Shown piece after piece: positions 35,258 through 44,129 of a DNA stretch of 64,000 nucleotides. Where the stretch lies: assembly GCA_964631835.1 (NCBI GenBank), contig CAZWAD010000005.1, forward strand, positions 92,228 to 156,227. Direction: 5' to 3'. The translations under genes were made by a program, and so were the position numbers. The notes under the pieces are model-generated. The model did no database searches. It saw only the letters and a list, made by a program, of their open reading frames with translations, and was not told the origin of the DNA. The DNA is from Bog-950 sp964631835 (lineage in GTDB: Bacteria; Bacteroidota; Bacteroidia; Chitinophagales; LD1). Position 1 is the stretch's first letter. The number at the start of each line of letters is the position of its first letter.

Positions 35258-35602
35258 GTGTTTGAAGTGTTTTGGATTGTCTCTTTGCGCTTTATAAAAG
35301 GTTGAAAAATCTCCTGCTTATTGTCATTAGTTTTTGCGAAAAGAAGCGCAATGTCCTCTATGCTTCGTAAAGAGAGACGTTTCAGACCAGAGATATAAGT
35401 TCCCTGCGAACTATAACCAAAAATGAAAGCCTTTCCGTATGGTGGGAGGGCTTTCGTATTTCAGGAGGTTAAAAACCACCGCCTGAGGATTGCAACCATT
35501 GTTTTTTAGAATTTTCCGGTGTAAATTGTTAACTGGCGTGGTGAAAAATTATAGATTTATATTTTCACGCCTCTTTTATTTAACGGACACAAAATTTAAT
35601 GT
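35258..35602. other. Gene-free stretch before the adhesin-like gene
   Basis: No gene seen. It holds two hairpin candidates: GAAAGCC / GGGCTTTC around 35429-35455, and GGCGTG / CACGCC around 35535-35571 followed by a T-rich run, just before the gene at 35603. TATATTTTC at 35558-35566 could serve as a -7 element for that gene; it lies inside the second hairpin. No T-run terminator typical of an upstream gene is present, as both neighbours point away. Confidence 0.4.
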
Positions 35603-38600
35603 ATGAAAACTTGCTTACGCGTTGTAGCTGTAGTATTAGTCAGTTTGTTTCTTAATAACACATTTGCGCAATGTGTTTTACCTACTATTAACCTTCAAAA
35701 CCCTTCATTCGAAGGCGTACCTCAGATGCACGTTACTCCGGCACCCTGGTCAATTTGTATGCCGGGACAGACACCCGATACACAGCCCGGAAGTTGGGGA
35801 GTAACCATGCCTCCAACCAATGGCAGTACATATCTTGGTCTGGTTCACCAGCCCAGTACCGGATGGCAGGAAGGAGCATCAGAGCCGCTGAATACACCAT
35901 TAGTAGCTGGAACAACCTACACATTCAGCATTGATTTGGCAAATTCTTCTAATAATCAAGGTCCGCCAATCGGTATTATACCCGGTTGTGTTGAATTGCA
36001 GATTTGGGGCGGTTATGGTGCTTGCGACCGGAACACTCTGCTTTGGAACTCAGGCAACGTTACCCCTTTTGATACATGGATTACTTATACAGTAAGTTTT
36101 ACCGCTCCCGCCAATTTTACTTGGATATTCTTCCAGGTTAACAGTTTGGGATGTACCGATGGACCTTATCTTTTAGTTGATAACATCGGAACAATAACTC
36201 CCACTCCGCTTCAGTTGCAACCCACAGTTTTGGCTGCAGCGTGCAACGGTACAGCAACAGGTTCAGCTTACATGAGCTATTCAGGCGGAACCCAGCCTTT
36301 AACTTTTACCTGGAGCAACGGTGTTACTACTCAAAACAACTCTAACCTTTTTGCCGGCACTTATACACTTACTGTGGTAGATGGAGCCAACTGCACTGCT
36401 ACAGCAAGCATTACCGTTACCGAGCCTACAGCAATTACCGTTACCACTTCTTCAACCGATGCAAGTTGCACGGTGAATAATGGTACAGCGACCGTAAGTG
36501 CTTCGGGAGGAACGGGAGCTTTTACCTATTTATGGAGCAACTCTCTAACAACACAAACAATCTCCAACCTGGCCCCGGGAACTTATTCGGTAACTGTAAG
36601 AGATGGAAACAGTTGCACGGCAACACCCCCCGGAAGTGTTACAATCAATGCCATAGGAAGTATAGCATTATCACCGGTGGCGTATGATGCCGCCTGTGGA
36701 AACAGCAATGGCTCGGCAATTGCAAATCCTGTAGCAGGAACAGCGCCATTTACTTTTGCATGGAGTAATGGAGGAACCACGGATACTATTTCCGGATTGC
36801 CGCCCGGTACTTATGATGTTACCGTAACCGGTGCTGACGGCTGTACGGCTTCCGCTTCGCTTACAGTGGGCAGTTCTCAAAATCTGGGCATAGCCACAGT
36901 TCAAAACAATATAAACTGCGGGGGGAATACCGGTTCGGTTCGCGTAACGGTAACCGCAGGCACTCCGCCATATACTTATGCATGGAGCAACGGAGGAACA
37001 ACCGATGAGATTACCAACCTTCCATCAGGAACTTACTCGGTAACAGTAACAGGCTTTGGCGGATGTTCAGCTTCTGCTAGTGAAACTGTGTCAACCGATG
37101 ATATCACCGCACCGGAGGCACTTTGCCAGGATATTACTATTACCCTGACCGGAAATTCAGCATCTATTACAGCAGCCGATGTGGATGGAGGAAGCAGTGA
37201 CGATTGCGGAAGTATTACTTTAGATGTAATTCCATCATTATTCGATTGTTCTAGCCTGGGAGGCAATGCGGTAACTCTTACAGCAACCGATGGTGGGGGC
37301 AATTCGGCATCGTGCGGTGCAACTGTAACCGTAATTGATAACACAGCACCTGTTGCATCCTGTCATAATCTTACTTTAGCTTTGAACGGAAGTTCAGCTT
37401 CAATTACAGCAGCGGACATAGATGCCGGAAGCTCTGATGAGTGTTCGTTAACGCTTTCTATTTCCCCTTCTACATTTGATTGCTCGAACCTTGGAGCTAA
37501 TTCCGTTACTCTTACCGCGGCCGATGGCTCATCGAACTCATCTTCCTGCGGAGCAACAGTTACTATTATAGATGATACACCTCCGGCAGCAGTTTGCCAG
37601 GATGTAACTTTAGCTTTAACCGGCACATCGGTTTCCATTACAGCAAATGATGTAGATGCGGGCAGCACCGATAACTGCTCCATTGTTTCGCGCGATGTTA
37701 CCCCTTCTGAATTTACCTGTGCGAATTCAGGAAGCAACAACGTTACACTTACCATTATTGATGGTTCGGGAAATACAGCTTCCTGCTCGGCAATTGTTAC
37801 TGTTACTGAAACAGGTACCCCGGTTGTAGCCTGTCAGGATATTCGTGTTTCGCTGGTTGGTAATTCTGTTTCCATAAATGCAGATGATGTGGATGCAGGC
37901 AGTTCAGACAACTGTGGTCTTTCATTATCTGTAGTTCCTTCTTCTTTTGATTGCTCGCAATTAGGAGCAAATACTGTAACGCTTACAGGAACAGACGGCA
38001 GCGGTAACTCTTCAAGCTGCACAGCCACAGTAACCGTTGCTGACGATACTGACCCTGTTGCCGCCTGCAAGGATATTACGGTAGGCTTGAGCACAACTTC
38101 AGTTTCAATTTCAGCAATAGATATTGATAACGGCAGTTCCGATAACTGCTCCGTTTCGCTTTCAGCAGCGCCAATAGCATTCGATTGCTCCAATCTTGGA
38201 GCCAATACTGTTACACTTACTGCTACCGACCCATCGGGTCGCTCCTCTTCATGTAATGCTACGGTTACTGTAAACGATATTGCCGCACCGGTAGTATCCT
38301 GCAATACGGTTGTGGTTACTTTATCAGGAGGCACGGCAACTATTACGGTTGATGATGTAAACGGAGGCGCCAGCGATAACTGTTCCTATACGCTGGCTGT
38401 AGAGCCTTCATTCTTCCAGTGTTCTGATTTAGGGGATAATGATGCTATACTTACTGCTACCGACCAAAGCGGAAACTCTTCGTCCTGTATTGCTGTAGTT
38501 CGGGTGCTTGGCGGCTCGCCATTTACTTGTTCGGTTACTTCTACACCTGAGCCCAGCAGTCAAATAACCAACGCTCCACCCACCGTCATATATTTAGGTT

Positions 38601-39337
38601 ACGGTCCGCAGCGCACTAAACTGGCTGTGTCCACTTCTGTTCCCGGTAATTACACTTATTCATGGTCACCGGCTGCGGGATTAGACTGCACCGATTGCGC
38701 TGCTCCCATATTCTCACCGGTGACTAACGGAGTATTTGTATTTACTGCAACGGTTACCGATCAGCACGGATGCCAGTCAACCTGCAGCATCAGTATTTGC
38801 GTGGTTGATGTTCGTGCATCAGGCGGATGCGGCCGCGGAAATGGCGGAGGCACTGGCGGCACGGCAGGAAGCCCCAACCACGGCAACAGTCCCGGGTTTG
38901 TGTATGTGTGCCATGTTCCACCGGGTAATCCTGCCAATGCGCATGTTATCTGCATAGGCGTTGCGGGTGTTCCGGCTCACGTTCCGCTTCACGGAGGCGA
39001 CCGGCTGGGACGCTGCGAAATCAACTGCTCTTTTGCCAAAACCGATGAAACCGATAATGTTCCCCAATTGATTTACGATGAAACGGGAGAAGGTTTCGAC
39101 ATACTTGTTTACCCTAATCCGTTCAGCAGCCAGTTCCACATTACCGTGGAAACATTCAGCGAAGAGCGAATTGATATACGCATGTTTGATGTGCTGGGTC
39201 AGATAGTTGCTGTTCAAAATGGCGTTGAACCTAACAAGGATATAGTTCTTGGTGACGGGCTGAGCAACGGCTTCTATTTTATAGAAGTTACACAGGGCGG
39301 CATCAAGCGCGTAATCCGTATGACCAAGGGCAGGTAA
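35603..39337 (+). CDS. 1244-residue adhesin-like protein with SprB-type and HYR-like repeats and T9SS type A signal
   Basis: Signal peptide MKTCLRVVAVVLVSLFLNNTFAQ. Residues about 25-200 form a carbohydrate-binding-like jelly roll (INLQNPSFEG; WITYTVSFTAPANFTWIFFQ in strands; LLVDNIGTI). About 205-500: four SprB-type repeats (SYSGGTQPLTFTWSNG, LAPGTYSVTVRDGNSC and the like). About 500-970: six HYR-like repeats of about 75 residues, each with APVASC-type start, ADDVDAGSSDNC and LGANTVTLTATD. Next a PKD-like segment, a Gly-rich linker, a VCHVPPGNP...HGGDRLGRC segment (about 1110-1150), and from VYPNPFSSQFH a T9SS type A domain to the end. Predicted cell-surface adhesin; SprB-type repeats occur in gliding adhesins. 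Followed by a terminator. Confidence 0.92.
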   Translation: MKTCLRVVAVVLVSLFLNNTFAQCVLPTINLQNPSFEGVPQMHVTPAPWSICMPGQTPDTQPGSWGVTMPPTNGSTYLGLVHQPSTGWQEGASEPLNTPLVAGTTYTFSIDLANSSNNQGPPIGIIPGCVELQIWGGYGACDRNTLLWNSGNVTPFDTWITYTVSFTAPANFTWIFFQVNSLGCTDGPYLLVDNIGTITPTPLQLQPTVLAAACNGTATGSAYMSYSGGTQPLTFTWSNGVTTQNNSNLFAGTYTLTVVDGANCTATASITVTEPTAITVTTSSTDASCTVNNGTATVSASGGTGAFTYLWSNSLTTQTISNLAPGTYSVTVRDGNSCTATPPGSVTINAIGSIALSPVAYDAACGNSNGSAIANPVAGTAPFTFAWSNGGTTDTISGLPPGTYDVTVTGADGCTASASLTVGSSQNLGIATVQNNINCGGNTGSVRVTVTAGTPPYTYAWSNGGTTDEITNLPSGTYSVTVTGFGGCSASASETVSTDDITAPEALCQDITITLTGNSASITAADVDGGSSDDCGSITLDVIPSLFDCSSLGGNAVTLTATDGGGNSASCGATVTVIDNTAPVASCHNLTLALNGSSASITAADIDAGSSDECSLTLSISPSTFDCSNLGANSVTLTAADGSSNSSSCGATVTIIDDTPPAAVCQDVTLALTGTSVSITANDVDAGSTDNCSIVSRDVTPSEFTCANSGSNNVTLTIIDGSGNTASCSAIVTVTETGTPVVACQDIRVSLVGNSVSINADDVDAGSSDNCGLSLSVVPSSFDCSQLGANTVTLTGTDGSGNSSSCTATVTVADDTDPVAACKDITVGLSTTSVSISAIDIDNGSSDNCSVSLSAAPIAFDCSNLGANTVTLTATDPSGRSSSCNATVTVNDIAAPVVSCNTVVVTLSGGTATITVDDVNGGASDNCSYTLAVEPSFFQCSDLGDNDAILTATDQSGNSSSCIAVVRVLGGSPFTCSVTSTPEPSSQITNAPPTVIYLGYGPQRTKLAVSTSVPGNYTYSWSPAAGLDCTDCAAPIFSPVTNGVFVFTATVTDQHGCQSTCSISICVVDVRASGGCGRGNGGGTGGTAGSPNHGNSPGFVYVCHVPPGNPANAHVICIGVAGVPAHVPLHGGDRLGRCEINCSFAKTDETDNVPQLIYDETGEGFDILVYPNPFSSQFHITVETFSEERIDIRMFDVLGQIVAVQNGVEPNKDIVLGDGLSNGFYFIEVTQGGIKRVIRMTKGR

Positions 39338-39390
39338 TTTCAAACATTCCGGTCAGTTAAACGTTAACTGATTCGGAGCAGCTAATCTCT

Positions 39391-39419
39391 AAAACCCCGT
39401 GCCAGGCGCGGGGTTTTTT
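39391..39419 (+). terminator. Rho-independent terminator
   Basis: AAAACCCCG / CGGGGTTTTTT stem with the loop region TGCCAGGCG, ending in six T residues, 54 bases after the stop of the adhesin-like gene. Confidence 0.9.
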
Positions 39420-39568
39420 GTTGCAGGTATTTCTAAGTTTGGTTGTAGTGTCATAATGTATTTTCCAATACCCGGTGTGTGCATTTAACCTCTGGTTTTT
39501 CAAGTAAGTGAGCCTGACACAATATTTAAAGGACAAAAACGCTTAATAAATGGCTGTTTCCTTTGCTT

Positions 39569-40270
39569 ATGAAATTTTTTCTGCTTCAGGCAGTCTTTTT
39601 GTTTCTACCGGTTTTTGGGTGTAACCATCCGCTGGCTAAAGGCGAATTGCCTGATTACTCCGGCATAAAAGCGGCAATTACTGGCGAGCAATTTCGAATC
39701 CGCAGTCTTTATTCTTCTGAAATATCAGGTGAAAGAAAAGATTCGCTGATAAAAGAAGCACGCCAATATATTTTCCGCGAAATGATTAACCGGGTACTGC
39801 CCGCCTGGTACGGCACACCCTGGGCGTTTGAAGGCAATACAACCGAACCTCAAAACGGCAGCATTGCATGTGGTTATTTTGTAACAACCGCTTTGCGCGA
39901 TGCAGGTTTCAATTTACCCCGAATCAAATGGGCGCAACTGCCTTCAGAAACCATGATTAAAAACATGGCTGACAAGAACAACATAAGGCGCTACAGCCAT
40001 GTTCAGGTTAGCAGGGTGGAAGAAGAAATCCGCAAATCAGGCGAAGGGCTTTACATTGCCGGGCTTGATATTCATGTGGGTTTTGTAGTGAACACCGGCA
40101 ACTCAATCATGTTTGTTCATTCCAACTATTACGAACCGGCTGAAGGGGTTATGGCGCAAACGCTTAACAGTGTTAATCCTTTTCGGGATTCGAAATACCG
40201 GGTTATCGGAAAAATACTAAGCGATGAAATGGTGAGGCGATGGATTACGGGTGAAAACCTCGGTCTTTAA
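39569..40270 (+). CDS. Putative lipoprotein with papain-like (NlpC/P60-type) fold
   Basis: 233 residues. The ATG at 39569 gives MKFFLLQAVFLFLPVFGC, a lipoprotein signal with lipidated C18 (lipobox VFGC); a TTG two codons earlier is possible. Residues about 85-190 show the order of a papain-like peptidase: C101 in a helix start (GSIACGYFVTTALRDAG) and H169 in a strand (GLDIHVGFVV), then a polar residue in MFVHSNYYEP. This pattern fits amidase or endopeptidase activity on peptidoglycan or a related substrate at the outer membrane. I cannot name the family. Lone gene; about 230 bases upstream contain only the preceding terminator. Confidence 0.65.
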   Translation: MKFFLLQAVFLFLPVFGCNHPLAKGELPDYSGIKAAITGEQFRIRSLYSSEISGERKDSLIKEARQYIFREMINRVLPAWYGTPWAFEGNTTEPQNGSIACGYFVTTALRDAGFNLPRIKWAQLPSETMIKNMADKNNIRRYSHVQVSRVEEEIRKSGEGLYIAGLDIHVGFVVNTGNSIMFVHSNYYEPAEGVMAQTLNSVNPFRDSKYRVIGKILSDEMVRRWITGENLGL

Positions 40271-40441
40271 TCTGTCTTTTTGTACTGCAACTGCCGTATT
40301 AATTCTGCCTGAAGGTGAAGAGTCGGAAAAGGTTAATTGCCAAAAGCAAGCCACTGGTTCACCGGTGCAAGGTTCTTGAAGTTACTGCCGCGTATTTCTG
40401 AACTTATCCCGAAGGAGTTGCGGATACAGGCGGGCAGCATT

Positions 40442-41581
40442 TCAATCTTCAGCAATCACTTCAATCAATGCCTGCTTTACTTTTTTATTGTAATTAGCCA
40501 TTTGCCGCTTACCGGTTTTGGTGCAAACACAATTTTCTCTGATACAATGCTCCTTGCTTTTCGGAATACCGCTAAGGCGAAGACATAAATCATACCCGGC
40601 AACTATTTGACGCAAAGTTTCGTGCCCTTCTAAAACAGATTTTACCTGTAAGGGCGTTTCTCTTTTGCTTTGGAGTTTCTTCAGCCCCAGACGGAGGAAT
40701 CCGGTTTGGTCGTAATAGCTTACAATACCATAAAGCGGATCGTAGCGTTTTTGTGCGCGGTTATATCGGGGCCACAGCTTTTTAATTTCAGCGGTTTCCA
40801 GCGCAATAGCTTCTTCTTCCGATTTACAAACGGTAAAGCGCAAATGGTAAATTTCGCGCATAAAATGCTGCCGCTGCGGTGCGGCACTGTTGCCGGTAAA
40901 ATGACTGCTGACGCGCTTCTTTAAATCTTTCGCCTTGCCCACATACACCGGCTTGCCGCTGCGCCCTATGAAATAGTAAACACCGGGCTGCCGGGGCAGA
41001 GCCGCAAATTCTTCCCCGGGCAGGTTGGGAGGAAGCTGCGTTTCACCGGAATGGCGCTTCAGAAAGCTTTCTATTACACCGGCAGTATCAGCCGCCAGCA
41101 TTTTTTCAAACAGGAGAACAGTGGCAGAGGCATCGCCTTCAGCGCGGTGGCGGTTGGGAATGGTTATATCATGATAGCCGCAAATGTTAGCGAGGCTGTA
41201 TGAAGGCAGGCCGGGGAAAAGCCTGCGGCTAAGCCTCATGGTGCAAAGCTTTTTGCTTTGCCATTCGTAGCCGCATTCGGCTAAATGTTTTTTCAGGAAG
41301 GAGTAATCGAAATTGACGTTGTGGGCGGTAAACACCCTTCCGCTGAGCAGGGTGTGGACCCTTTTGGCTATTTTGCTGAAGTCGGGGGCGCGCTTTACCA
41401 TGTCACCGGTAATACCGGTAAGCCCGCTGATATAGGCCGGAATTGGCACCGGTGGGCGCACCAGCGAGCGGAACTTCTTTTTTACTTTTTTGCCATCGTG
41501 TATGTAAATACATATTTCGGTAATACCGTTTCCCGAAGCGTGGCCGCCCGTAGTTTCAATATCGGTAATGGCGTATTCCAT
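40442..41581 (-). CDS. DnaQ-like 3'-5' exonuclease fused to a GIY-YIG (UvrC-type) nuclease domain
   Basis: 379 residues from the ATG at 41581, where the exonuclease domain begins directly (MEYAITDIETTG). DEDDh residues D7 and E9, the HNVNFDYSFLKK block with D92, and H145/D150 (HRAEGDA) are all present, so exonuclease activity is expected. After a linker at about 180-195, PGVYYFIGRSGKPVYVGKAKDLKKRV (199-224, read in two parts) is a GIY-YIG nuclease with Y202/Y213, R223 and a glutamate in ALETAEIK. The order matches polymerase III epsilon / UvrC-N fusions related to Cho. Role: probably DNA repair incision and trimming; it lacks the UvrC helix-hairpin-helix and UvrB-binding parts. Confidence 0.88.
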   Translation of the reverse strand: MEYAITDIETTGGHASGNGITEICIYIHDGKKVKKKFRSLVRPPVPIPAYISGLTGITGDMVKRAPDFSKIAKRVHTLLSGRVFTAHNVNFDYSFLKKHLAECGYEWQSKKLCTMRLSRRLFPGLPSYSLANICGYHDITIPNRHRAEGDASATVLLFEKMLAADTAGVIESFLKRHSGETQLPPNLPGEEFAALPRQPGVYYFIGRSGKPVYVGKAKDLKKRVSSHFTGNSAAPQRQHFMREIYHLRFTVCKSEEEAIALETAEIKKLWPRYNRAQKRYDPLYGIVSYYDQTGFLRLGLKKLQSKRETPLQVKSVLEGHETLRQIVAGYDLCLRLSGIPKSKEHCIRENCVCTKTGKRQMANYNKKVKQALIEVIAED

Positions 41582-41772
41582 GGGTGAAGGAGACCGAAGG
41601 TAAGGAAATTGAGCATTTGGGAATAAGAGCATGTGAGAATTGAGGAATAAAAGAATTGTTAGAACCTTACCTCGCACTTATCCTCCGCTGGCAGAGGCGG
41701 AACAAAGTACCGGAGATGGTCTTTTCCCTCAAAATCCACCCAAAACTAGTCCTTCCGCAATTCCTCATACCC

Positions 41773-41943
41773 AAAAACTGGCTTTTTATACCCGCGTTTA
41801 GCGCACTGTCAGTGCTGTTAAGCGTTCTGTCTTCATTGTTAAGCACACTGTCTCCCTTGAAATTCAAACTGTCTTTACTGTTAAGAATACTTCCATCCCG
41901 CGAAAGCACACTGCGCTTTTCGTTCAATTCGTTCAATTCGTGT
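41773..41943 (+). repeat. 21-bp tandem array B with leader
   Basis: Leader AAAAACTGGCTTTTTATACC at 41773-41792, closely resembling those of the other two arrays. Six units follow from 41797 (starts 41797, 41818, 41839, 41860, 41881, 41902), all 21 bases long; the consensus is TTAAGCACACTGTC plus a C/T-rich end closing with TG. A seventh stretch (41923-41943) contains a nine-base direct repeat TTCAATTCG twice. The unit is different in sequence from arrays A and C but keeps the period. The rest of the gene-free region 41582-42225 has a short hairpin (TCCGC 41684-41688 / GCGGA 41697-41701) and a small frame at 42015. Confidence 0.8.
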
Positions 41944-42014
41944 CTTAGTCCTCCAAGGCTCTTTTTCGCTAAGTATTAGCGAAACTGCAAACTACTACTT
42001 TGTTTATATATAGG

Positions 42015-42119
42015 ATGAAAGCTTTGGTTATTCCCATGCAAAAAAATCAGCACCCTGAAGTTTCACAGGTGGGTAAAACAATTGCAGAGCAGTACAACAT
42101 TCTTTTAACGTGGAATTAA
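42015..42119 (+). CDS. Small open frame of 34 residues, doubtful
   Basis: ATG to TAA, beginning MKALVIPMQKNQH and ending NILLTWN. It has no clear ribosome-binding site and no recognised family; it may be a gene remnant or chance. Listed only because it is the sole ATG-started frame of note in the region between array B and lpxK. Confidence 0.2.
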   Translation: MKALVIPMQKNQHPEVSQVGKTIAEQYNILLTWN

Positions 42120-42225
42120 ATTAGAAGTGGAGGTAGGAGGGGAGCGGATTCCGATCACTTAACTTCTCTATTAAATTTACATTTGAGCCGGTTAAATCAG
42201 ATATATCAATCTCATCTCTAAAATA

Positions 42226-43278
42226 TTGCTTTCACCGGTAGCGCTTCTTTACGGAGCCATTACGGCATTTCGCAACTATCTTTTTGATAAAGAGATTATC
42301 AAATCTTTCCGGTTCGATTTTCCGCTCATTGGTGTGGGAAACCTTTCGGCAGGCGGCACCGGTAAAACTCCCCATGTGGAGTATCTTATATCCCTGCTGC
42401 AATACACTTACCGTGTAGCTACCCTCAGTCGCGGTTACGGGCGTAGGTCCCACGGGTTTGTGCTTGCCGGCACCAACTCATCGGCAGATGATATTGGCGA
42501 TGAGCCCCGCCAGTTTAAAAAAAAATTTCCCGATACCATTGTAGCTGTAGGCGAAAACCGGGTGCTTGCCGTGCCCCGTATTTTGGATGCCCATCCCGAA
42601 ACAGATGTTATACTGCTCGATGATGCTTTTCAGCACCGCAGCATCCATGCGGGCTTGTCGTTGCTGGTTACTGACTATGCTAACCTTTTTACCCGCGATT
42701 ATCTGATTCCTATCGGCTGGCTTCGTGAATCGAACCGGAACTATCACCGCGCTGATATTATTATTGTAAGCAAATGCCCACCACTGATGTCAATAGAAGA
42801 GAAGGAGCATATTATTGCCGAGCTCAGGCCCTTCCGGTATCAGCATATTTATTTTACCACCGTACAATATGGCGCGCTTTATTCGTTTACTGACAATATG
42901 TTTGGAGCCACTCTGGACAAAGACACAGATGTTCTGCTCGTCTGCGGAATTGCCCGGTACGATGAACTGGAGACGTATTTGCGTTCCCGCGTGCGCAACG
43001 TTTTTTTACGCGGCTATCGCGACCACCACCGGTTCGATGCTTTCGATTTGCAAAATATCCTTGATACTTTCGACAACCTGGGCGACACGAAAAAAATGAT
43101 GATAACCACCGAAAAAGATGCTGCGCGCCTTGAAACTTACCGGCATTGGTTTTTGCAGAATAAAATTGAAATATTCGTGCAGCCTATACGCATTGATTTT
43201 TTATTCGGAGAGAAGGAAAAATTTGATGCAGATATTGTTCAATACATCGAAACCACCAGGCAAAATGTTACAAACTGA
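42226..43278 (+). CDS. lpxK: Tetraacyldisaccharide 4'-kinase
   Basis: 350 residues as annotated from TTG 42226. LpxK phosphorylates the 4' position of the lipid A disaccharide at the inner face of the cytoplasmic membrane. The P-loop is SAGGTGKTPH (41-50) in the family context VGNLSAGGTGKTP; RGYGRRSHGF, DIGDEPRQF, VGENRVLAVPRIL and LLDDAFQHR follow in order and are diagnostic. The N-terminal hydrophobic helix is partly present. The frame is open back to 42196 and the upstream residues (ISKILLSPVALLYG) look like real LpxK sequence, but there is no ATG or GTG there; the start may be TTG or an unusual codon. Eight bases or so separate it from the phosphorylase gene. Confidence 0.93.
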   Translation: MLSPVALLYGAITAFRNYLFDKEIIKSFRFDFPLIGVGNLSAGGTGKTPHVEYLISLLQYTYRVATLSRGYGRRSHGFVLAGTNSSADDIGDEPRQFKKKFPDTIVAVGENRVLAVPRILDAHPETDVILLDDAFQHRSIHAGLSLLVTDYANLFTRDYLIPIGWLRESNRNYHRADIIIVSKCPPLMSIEEKEHIIAELRPFRYQHIYFTTVQYGALYSFTDNMFGATLDKDTDVLLVCGIARYDELETYLRSRVRNVFLRGYRDHHRFDAFDLQNILDTFDNLGDTKKMMITTEKDAARLETYRHWFLQNKIEIFVQPIRIDFLFGEKEKFDADIVQYIETTRQNVTN

Positions 43279-43287
43279 AAAAGCAAA

Positions 43288-44112
43288 ATGGAAGACTTAC
43301 TGAAAAAGATTAGGCAAACGACTACATTTCTGAAAAAGAAGATAAAAAAGGATTACAAATATGGAATCATCCTCGGCTCCGGCCTCGGAAAGCTTACCTC
43401 CCATATTAAAGTGCATAAGGAAATACCCTACTCCCAAATTCCCAATTTCCCGCTGTCAACTGTAAGGGGGCACGGGCGCACACTCATATTCGGTGAGCTT
43501 GGCGGCAAAAACGTGGTGGCTCTCAACGGGCGCTTTCACTATTACGAAGGCTACTCGGTGGAAGAGGTTACGTTTCCGGTTCGCATCATGAAAGCGTTGG
43601 GAGTGGAAGCCCTGATTATCTCCAATGCATCCGGTGGCATGAACCCGGAATTTGAAGTAGGCGACCTCATGATTATTACCGACCATATTTACCTGGCGCC
43701 TGACCATCCGCTCCGCGGAAAGAACTACGATGAACTCGGTCCCCGCTTTCCGAATATGAACAACACCTATAGTCCGCACTTTATCAAAAAAGGATTGCAG
43801 ATTGCCTTAGATAATGACATCGCCTGCCATACCGGTGTATATGTAGGCGTACAGGGTCCCACTTTCGAAACACCCGCTGAGTATAAAATGTTTCACATTA
43901 TCGGTGGCGATGCGGTGGGTATGTCTACAGTCCCCGAAGTGATTGTTGCCCGCCATGCCGGTATTGAAGTTTTTGCCATTTCCGTAATCAGCGATATGGG
44001 CTATCCGCCTGAAAAAGCAGACAAGGTAACTCATGACTTTGTGTTGCAGAAAGCAGCCGAAGCTGAACCGAAAATGACCAAAGTGGTTACCGAATTGTTG
44101 AGAGCTATTTAA
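43288..44112 (+). CDS. Purine-nucleoside phosphorylase (trimeric class)
   Basis: 274 residues. Cleaves purine (deoxy)ribonucleosides with phosphate to base and sugar-1-phosphate in nucleotide salvage. Class signatures: ILGSGLGKL near 30 for phosphate, the HGRTLIFGELGGKNV stretch with the phosphate-site His, ALNGRFHYYEGYS near 79-91, SNASGGMNPEFEVGDLMIITDH near 113-134 (read in parts), YVGVQGPTFETPAEY, and VGMSTVPEVIVARHAG with the Met/Ser-Thr purine pocket. The gene begins nine bases after lpxK and is followed by a porin gene 17 bases later, so the three may be cotranscribed. A deoxynucleoside kinase nearby (47245-47871) acts in the same salvage network. Confidence 0.94.
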   Translation: MEDLLKKIRQTTTFLKKKIKKDYKYGIILGSGLGKLTSHIKVHKEIPYSQIPNFPLSTVRGHGRTLIFGELGGKNVVALNGRFHYYEGYSVEEVTFPVRIMKALGVEALIISNASGGMNPEFEVGDLMIITDHIYLAPDHPLRGKNYDELGPRFPNMNNTYSPHFIKKGLQIALDNDIACHTGVYVGVQGPTFETPAEYKMFHIIGGDAVGMSTVPEVIVARHAGIEVFAISVISDMGYPPEKADKVTHDFVLQKAAEAEPKMTKVVTELLRAI

Positions 44113-44129
44113 TACAGCAATGACCTGAT

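Noticed and set aside
37363..38334. Long minus-strand open frames within the adhesin gene
   Set aside because: They mirror the repeated Thr/Ser/Ala-rich coding strand, have no start signals and repeat in step with the sense repeats.
41667..41936. 89-residue minus-strand protein
   Set aside because: It is array B and its flank read backwards; no family, no start signal.
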